From Hydrogenophilales bacterium (GTDB lineage: Bacteria; Pseudomonadota; Gammaproteobacteria; Burkholderiales; Eutrophovitaceae), in assembly GCA_902601765.1 (NCBI GenBank), contig CACKOO010000001.1:155839-219838 (forward strand): 64,000 bases of DNA, in the 5' to 3' direction. How positions within the stretch are numbered: position 1 is the stretch's first letter; every line of letters begins with the position of its first letter. This document shows positions 59,647 to 64,000 of the stretch, one piece after another. The notes under the pieces were generated by a model. It was not told the DNA's origin, ran no database searches, and saw nothing but the letters and a program-made list of their open reading frames with translations. Both the position numbers and the translations under genes were made by a program.

Positions 59647-60645
59647 TTAGGTAATTTTTATGAGTTGTTTGCCCAGATTTTGTCCTTTTAGCATGCCAAT
59701 GAAAGCCTCGGGAGCATTCTCAATACCATCTGTTACGGTTTCTCGATAAGTGATTTTCCCCTCGGCAACCCAATGAGACAGTTTTTTCACAGCCTTAGAG
59801 TAAAGGTCCGTTCTATCAAAAACAATAAAACCTTGCATTTTCACACGGTTTACCAATATCGATCGAATCATTTTCATCCCGTACGGAGAAGTTTCGTTAT
59901 AACCTGATATCAATCCGCATAGGGCGATACGGGAAAATGGATTAAGCACATGCATTACAGTATCCATTATTTCACCTCCAACATTTTCAAACGAACAATC
60001 TACCCCGTCTTGGCACGCCTCTTTCAATTTTTTGAGCAAGTTACCGGACTTATAGTCTACACAGGCATCAAACCCGATTTCATCCACTGCGTAGGAACAT
60101 TTTTTTGTACCGCCAGCAATACCTACCGCTCTACATCCAGCAGCTTTTGCCAACTGTCCAACGACACTGCCGACAGCTCCAGTTGCAGCAGAAACCAGAA
60201 CAGTTTCTCCCGGCTTTGGTTCGCATATCTCCAATAGCCCTATCCAAGCTGTGGCTCCGGGCATGCCACACACTCCTAGGTAATTCTGTATTGGCACAAG
60301 CGTTGGATCGATTTGCGACACGCCATCACCTGATGTTATGGAATAAGATTGCCATCCAAGCCTACCAACCACAAATCCCCCTTCTGTAAAAGCAGGGTTT
60401 TTTGAAGCCATGACTTGTCCCACAGTAGCACCAGCCATAACTTCGCCGATTGCTACCGGCTTTGCATAGGATTTGGCATCAGCCATTCGCCCTCTCATAT
60501 ATGGGTCTAGAGAGAGCCAATGATTTTTTACTAAGAACTCTCCATCTTTTAGAGATGGAATAGGCGTCTCTACTATTTCAAAATCCGATGTTTTAACCCA
60601 TCCATCTGGCCGAGCTGCTAAAAGTACCTGCGTATTTTGTTCCAT
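59647..60645 (-). CDS. NADP-dependent oxidoreductase (MDR, zinc-free, prostaglandin reductase-like)
   Basis: A 332-aa medium-chain reductase of the leukotriene B4/curcumin reductase group, which reduces enone double bonds. It has WLSLDPYMRGRM near residue 46, GATAWIGLLEI, and the cofactor loop VSAATGAVGSVVGQLAK. No structural zinc cysteines. It precedes coxD by 25 bases in the same direction, so may be in one transcript with the cox genes although unrelated in chemistry. Confidence 0.9.
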   Translation of the reverse strand: MEQNTQVLLAARPDGWVKTSDFEIVETPIPSLKDGEFLVKNHWLSLDPYMRGRMADAKSYAKPVAIGEVMAGATVGQVMASKNPAFTEGGFVVGRLGWQSYSITSGDGVSQIDPTLVPIQNYLGVCGMPGATAWIGLLEICEPKPGETVLVSAATGAVGSVVGQLAKAAGCRAVGIAGGTKKCSYAVDEIGFDACVDYKSGNLLKKLKEACQDGVDCSFENVGGEIMDTVMHVLNPFSRIALCGLISGYNETSPYGMKMIRSILVNRVKMQGFIVFDRTDLYSKAVKKLSHWVAEGKITYRETVTDGIENAPEAFIGMLKGQNLGKQLIKIT

Positions 60646-60681
60646 CGCGGTCTCCCGATATAATTATTCATATTATTTTTG

Positions 60682-61275
60682 CTAATTGTCCATTGCGTCT
60701 GCTAACAATTCCATACGATCCTGCCCAAAAAACATTTCGGTTTGGTAAAAAAAAGTGGGCGCTCCAAAAACTCCTCTGCTAACTGCATTATCAGAATTTT
60801 CTTTTAATTTATCTTTCACCTCTTGTTTGCCGCTTACAGAAAAAGCCGTTTCTGGGTCAATCTCCGCATTTTCTAAAGTAGTTTTTAATTCCGTTAGCTC
60901 GCCAAGATTTACTTTCATAACCCAAAAAGCCTCATAAATGGTTTTTACGTACCTCAAGAATAAATCTGGGTAGTACATTTGAATCCCCACGGCCGCTCTC
61001 ATCAGCGAAATTGTATTGATAGGAAAGTACGGGTTTGAATTCAAAGGAACGCCGTACTTCGATGCCCATTTAGCCATATCTTTTTGCATCCATTTGCTTT
61101 TTGCTGGGACGAAAGCGGGACTTTGGTTGCCACTGCCTTTAAAAACACCTCCCAGGAGTATTGGTGTCCATAAGACTTCAATACCGCGTTCGGAGGCGAT
61201 TTTAGGGATTTGTGTATAAGCGAGATATGCGGTCGGGCTTCCAAAGTCAAAGAGGAATTCTACTTTTTGCGTCAT
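60682..61275 (-). CDS. 2-hydroxychromene-2-carboxylate isomerase-like DsbA-fold protein
   Basis: GST-kappa/DsbA-fold enzyme of 197 aa. The N-terminal FLFDFGSPTAYLAY holds the serine used in place of the DsbA cysteine. Later KWMQKDMAKWASKYGVPLNSN and GVFGAPTFFYQTEMFFGQDRME fit the isomerase family, which acts in naphthalene-type breakdown with glutathione. It begins the minus-strand group that runs to the cox genes, and diverges from the SDR gene. Confidence 0.87.
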   Translation of the reverse strand: MTQKVEFLFDFGSPTAYLAYTQIPKIASERGIEVLWTPILLGGVFKGSGNQSPAFVPAKSKWMQKDMAKWASKYGVPLNSNPYFPINTISLMRAAVGIQMYYPDLFLRYVKTIYEAFWVMKVNLGELTELKTTLENAEIDPETAFSVSGKQEVKDKLKENSDNAVSRGVFGAPTFFYQTEMFFGQDRMELLADAMDN

Positions 61276-61376
61276 TTATTTGTCCTTAGTTTCAATGGAT
61301 AATGGATCATAATGTGTCTATTGGTTACACTTGCAATTGTAACTTAACATGCTTAATTAAGTGAAATGGAGTAATT

Positions 61377-62084
61377 ATGGATAAGCCGGTTTGCCTAATA
61401 ACAGGGGTAGGTGCGGGAACTGGAACAGCAGTAGCGGAGCGCTTTTCACAAGGCGGGTATGAAATAGCCATGATTGCTAGGGATACCGATCGTTTAAATT
61501 TGCTTGAAAATAAGATCAAAGGTTCACATGGATTTCAATGTGACGTTGCAGATATTGGTCTATTTAAAAAAGTATTGAAAAGCGTGAAGTCTAAAGTTGG
61601 GGCTCCTAGTATTGCAGTGCATAACGCCGTTGCTGGTCGTCCCTTTGCGACAATATTAGATGCTAGTCCTGAAGTTTTTGAACATCAATTTAGAGTGAAT
61701 ACCACGGCTTTAATGGTACTTGCTCAAGAAGTTGCACCCGATATGATAAAGGCTAAAAAAGGAGCTATTCTGGTCACTGGAAACACTGCTGCTTGGCGAG
61801 GAAAAGCTAATTACTCTATGTTTGCTCCTACAAAGGCTGCTCAGAGAATTTTGGCTGAGGCGATGGCCCGAGATTTAGGTCCTAAAGGTATCCACGTCGC
61901 TCATTTTACGGTTGATGCGGCCATTGATACTCCGTGGACTCGGGATGAATTTTTTCCAGACGCACCAGATGATTTTTTTTCGAAGCCCTTCGATATAGCG
62001 GATACCATGTATTATATTGCACATCAAGGCTCCTCCGCTTGGAGCTTTAGCGTGGATCTTAGGCCCAGTAAGGAAAATTGGTAA
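61377..62084 (+). CDS. Atypical SDR with Phe at the catalytic tyrosine position
   Basis: A 235-aa SDR with TGVGAGTG (about 8-15) and NTTALMVLAQE. The usual YxxxK reads FAPTK in YSMFAPTKAAQR, so the catalytic tyrosine is a phenylalanine, though a tyrosine sits three residues earlier. DLGPKGIHVAHFTVDAAID marks a subfamily where this change is common, from memory. Activity may be altered. The ATG follows GGAG; its 3' end comes close to the next small gene. Confidence 0.85.
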   Translation: MDKPVCLITGVGAGTGTAVAERFSQGGYEIAMIARDTDRLNLLENKIKGSHGFQCDVADIGLFKKVLKSVKSKVGAPSIAVHNAVAGRPFATILDASPEVFEHQFRVNTTALMVLAQEVAPDMIKAKKGAILVTGNTAAWRGKANYSMFAPTKAAQRILAEAMARDLGPKGIHVAHFTVDAAIDTPWTRDEFFPDAPDDFFSKPFDIADTMYYIAHQGSSAWSFSVDLRPSKENW

Positions 62085-62116
62085 CTTTTTTAGATTCTAA
62101 TCAACCGGAGATTACA

Positions 62117-62410
62117 ATGAAGGTAATAGTGGTGGCAACAAGAAAGCCCGATGCTTCGCCAGAAGACTTATCCCCTTATTTGGGACCAGAAGCTGACCAT
62201 GTTTTGATGATGATCAAGCGAGATGTTGTTAGAGAAGTTTACAGTCGATCTGACGGGGAAGGGGCGGTTGTAATTTTGGAATGCGATGGTGAGGACCACG
62301 CAAAAAAAATTATAGCTGAGTTTCCCCTAGCTAAAGCGGGTCTCCTTACAGCAGAATTTTACGGAGCTAAGCCTTACCGAGGAATAGTCCAACACGCAAA
62401 ACAAACTTGA
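62117..62410 (+). CDS. Small protein, possible dimeric alpha-beta barrel
   Basis: A 97-aa protein from the ATG at 62117, with CCGGAG nine bases upstream; an upstream in-frame extension would overlap the SDR end. The pattern beta-alpha-beta with VVILECDGEDHAKKIIAEF and LLTAEFYGAKPY looks like the ferredoxin-like YciI/muconolactone-type fold. Not assigned to a named family. It lies between the SDR and the GST on the same strand. Confidence 0.65.
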   Translation: MKVIVVATRKPDASPEDLSPYLGPEADHVLMMIKRDVVREVYSRSDGEGAVVILECDGEDHAKKIIAEFPLAKAGLLTAEFYGAKPYRGIVQHAKQT

Positions 62411-62440
62411 TAAATTAGTATTAATCCTGGAGATATAAAG

Positions 62441-63082
62441 ATGGTGAAATTTTATTACACACTGCGCTCACCCTATGCTCGAAAAATCCGAATCCTTCTT
62501 GCAGAGACACAAATCGAACATGACGCCATTGAAATAACCCCAGGAGAATATGATCATGGCAGTTTATTCGGGCAGGCCTATGAAGCTTTAGTCCCCAGCT
62601 TACGAGTTCCCGCAATACAGCATGGAGATGACCTGATATTTGAATCAAATGCCATTATGACCTATCTATACCAATTTGAACCGAAACTGAATAATCAAGA
62701 AATACCGTTAGCACCATCGGTAATACGTTCAAAAAAGGTTTGGCTTGATACGATGATTTTGACGTCAATTGATGTTTTGTTGGATAGTGGGGTTAATGTT
62801 ATCCAAGTGGGTCGATTCGGAGTCGATACCACATCCCACCCCTACATGCAGAGGGAGGTAAAAAGGATCCAAACTTGTCTTGATTGGTTAGAAGAAAAAG
62901 CAACCCTAGATGGATTTTCCCCTGGGGTATTTTCCATAGCCGACATCAATTTGGTTTGCGCGTTACAGTGGTTTGACGCTAGGAAGTCTGTAAAATGGCG
63001 AGGTCGACCTAATCTTGAATCAATATTGGCAAAATTCCAAGAAAGACCGTCGGTAAAAGCTAATCCCATTGTCATAACTTAA
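62441..63082 (+). CDS. Glutathione S-transferase family protein
   Basis: Thioredoxin-like N-terminus plus helical C-terminus, 213 aa. YYTLRSPYARKIRILLAE holds the active-site serine region, VPAIQHGDDLIFESNAIMTYL is the glutathione-binding cis-Pro and Glu-Ser motif, and the C-terminal FSIADINLV is the helix-6 signature. It ends the SDR-small protein-GST plus-strand run and converges on coxM. Confidence 0.9.
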   Translation: MVKFYYTLRSPYARKIRILLAETQIEHDAIEITPGEYDHGSLFGQAYEALVPSLRVPAIQHGDDLIFESNAIMTYLYQFEPKLNNQEIPLAPSVIRSKKVWLDTMILTSIDVLLDSGVNVIQVGRFGVDTTSHPYMQREVKRIQTCLDWLEEKATLDGFSPGVFSIADINLVCALQWFDARKSVKWRGRPNLESILAKFQERPSVKANPIVIT

Positions 63083-63123
63083 TTTGTTTTGTAAAGGTAA
63101 TACGGTTGCATTAATCTTTCATT

Positions 63124-63918
63124 TTACTTGGCTGTTGCTACAGCCTTTTGCGCCATGATATTTACGAGGTGAGCCCTGTAAAATGAGCTTGCATGCATGT
63201 CTTCTGTTAGGTCATCATGGGGAACTTTTAGGTTTGCTATCGAATTGCTGGAAAAATTTGTTCCCAAAGCATCTTCAAACGCCTTTACTCTAAAGACGCT
63301 ACTTCCTGCTCCTGTGACAGCGACCCGCACACTATTGTGGGTTTCGGCCACCATTACGCCTACAATTGCATACCTAGAAGCTGGGTTCTTAAATTTAATA
63401 TAGGATGATCGGGTGGGTATTGGAAATACAATGCTCGTGATAATTTCGTCTGGCAATAAACATGTTTCATACATTCCCGTAAAAAAATCGTCTCCTGAGA
63501 TTTCTCTTGTGTTTGTAATGACCTTTGCTCCTAGACCTAATACTGCAGCGGGATAATCAGCTGCCGGGTCGTTGTTAGCTACTGATCCCCCAATAGTACC
63601 GACGTTTCTGACCATCTGGTCCCCGATTTCACTTGCTAGGTGCGCAAGGCTGGGAATTTGTTTTTTTATAATTTCAGAGCCTGCGACATCAGCGTGGGTT
63701 GTCATAGAGCCGATAACAATATTATTCTCTTTTTTTAATATCGCTTTGAGCTCAGCTATTTCACCCAAATCAACTAGGTCAGACGGTCCAGCTAGCCTAA
63801 GTTTCATGGTTGCTATCAAGGTTTGACCACCGGCAAGAATTTTTGCGTCTTCGGTGCTGCTTAAAATTTCCACTGCCTCTTCTAGCCGCGATGGTTTATG
63901 ATAAGAAAAGTTATACAT
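63124..63918 (-). CDS. coxM: FAD-binding subunit of molybdenum hydroxylase (CoxM-like)
   Basis: Medium subunit of the CO dehydrogenase/xanthine dehydrogenase family that passes electrons from the Mo-site partner through FAD. The 264-aa protein has the FAD motifs ILAGGQTLIATMKLR (about 31-45) and NVGTIGGSVANNDPAADYPA (about 105-124). It is at the short end of the family. It directly follows coxS with five bases between them. The real substrate, CO or another compound, depends on the large subunit outside the window. Confidence 0.92.
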   Translation of the reverse strand: MYNFSYHKPSRLEEAVEILSSTEDAKILAGGQTLIATMKLRLAGPSDLVDLGEIAELKAILKKENNIVIGSMTTHADVAGSEIIKKQIPSLAHLASEIGDQMVRNVGTIGGSVANNDPAADYPAAVLGLGAKVITNTREISGDDFFTGMYETCLLPDEIITSIVFPIPTRSSYIKFKNPASRYAIVGVMVAETHNSVRVAVTGAGSSVFRVKAFEDALGTNFSSNSIANLKVPHDDLTEDMHASSFYRAHLVNIMAQKAVATAK

Positions 63919-63923
63919 GTTGT

Positions 63924-64000
63924 TTATTTGGTATTTTTACTCATATTTAATGCCCCAGACTTTACCGCTGCTACAATGTTATGGTAGCCGGTACATCTAC
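63924..64000 (-). CDS. coxS: [2Fe-2S] subunit of molybdenum hydroxylase (CoxS-like), 3' end only
   Basis: Only the last 25 codons are in the window, reading CTGYHNIVAAVKSGALNMSK and ending TAA. CTGYxNIVxAV is the C-terminal iron-sulfur ligand motif of CoxS-type small subunits. It continues past the window end on the minus strand. Order is S then M with no large subunit between them. Confidence 0.85.
   Translation of the reverse strand, partial: RCTGYHNIVAAVKSGALNMSKNTK

Noticed and set aside
56984..64000. Calling the cox genes a CO oxidation operon
   Set aside because: The large subunit is not visible, and the S-M order fits neither of the two known CO dehydrogenase layouts, so the substrate is left open.

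Overview
The window looks like one contiguous piece of a betaproteobacterial chromosome (Burkholderiales/Nitrosomonadales-like) with fairly low GC by eye. The 16S rRNA carries betaproteobacterial signatures, and the gene order kdsD-kdsC-lptC-lptA-lptB-rpoN-ptsN-hprK-rapZ, mlaFEDCB-ABC exporter-ibaG-murA-his-tatABC and rplM-rpsI-argC-bactofilin-erpA-anmK-tyrS is the ancestral order of that class. No insertion sequence, integrase, prophage or CRISPR array was seen.

Left part (1-30.4 kb) is core genome. On the minus strand, bases 1-7020 carry KDO synthesis (kdsD, kdsC), lipopolysaccharide export (lptCAB), sigma-54 (rpoN) and the nitrogen-type PTS branch (ptsN, hprK, rapZ); hpf, usual between rpoN and ptsN, is absent. 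A membrane-anchored AAA-like protein with a SPOR-like C-terminus (7030-8454) separates this from the divergent mla operon (8632-11691). The plus-strand run continues through an ABC-2 exporter, ibaG, murA, the histidine genes hisGDCBHAF-hisE, and tatABC. hisI is missing from its usual place, and only a possible remnant lies between hisF and hisE. A DegS-like protease, rplM-rpsI, argC, a bactofilin pair, erpA, anmK and tyrS follow.

The rRNA operon (30.48-36.08 kb) is complete: promoter, boxA, 16S, tRNA-Ile(GAU), tRNA-Ala(UGC), second boxA, 23S, 5S and terminator. RNase III-type processing stems are visible around 16S and 23S, and the 23S has an extended hairpin like a small intervening sequence.

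Right part (36-64 kb) is accessory, with short operons and many strand switches: aldolase, ogt-msrA, an unusual coiled-coil protein built of Asn-core heptads (38169-38885), Sel1 proteins, an oxidoreductase/SDR/hydratase trio, an exported cyclase followed by two phytanoyl-CoA dioxygenases, SelO, an autotransporter with tandem Ig-like modules, and a lipoprotein beta-propeller. The last 10 kb holds catabolic genes (RraA-like, Zn alcohol dehydrogenase, SDRs, GST, DsbA-like isomerase) woven around cox-type genes (coxG, coxE, coxD, coxM, partial coxS) for a molybdenum hydroxylase whose large subunit lies outside the window.
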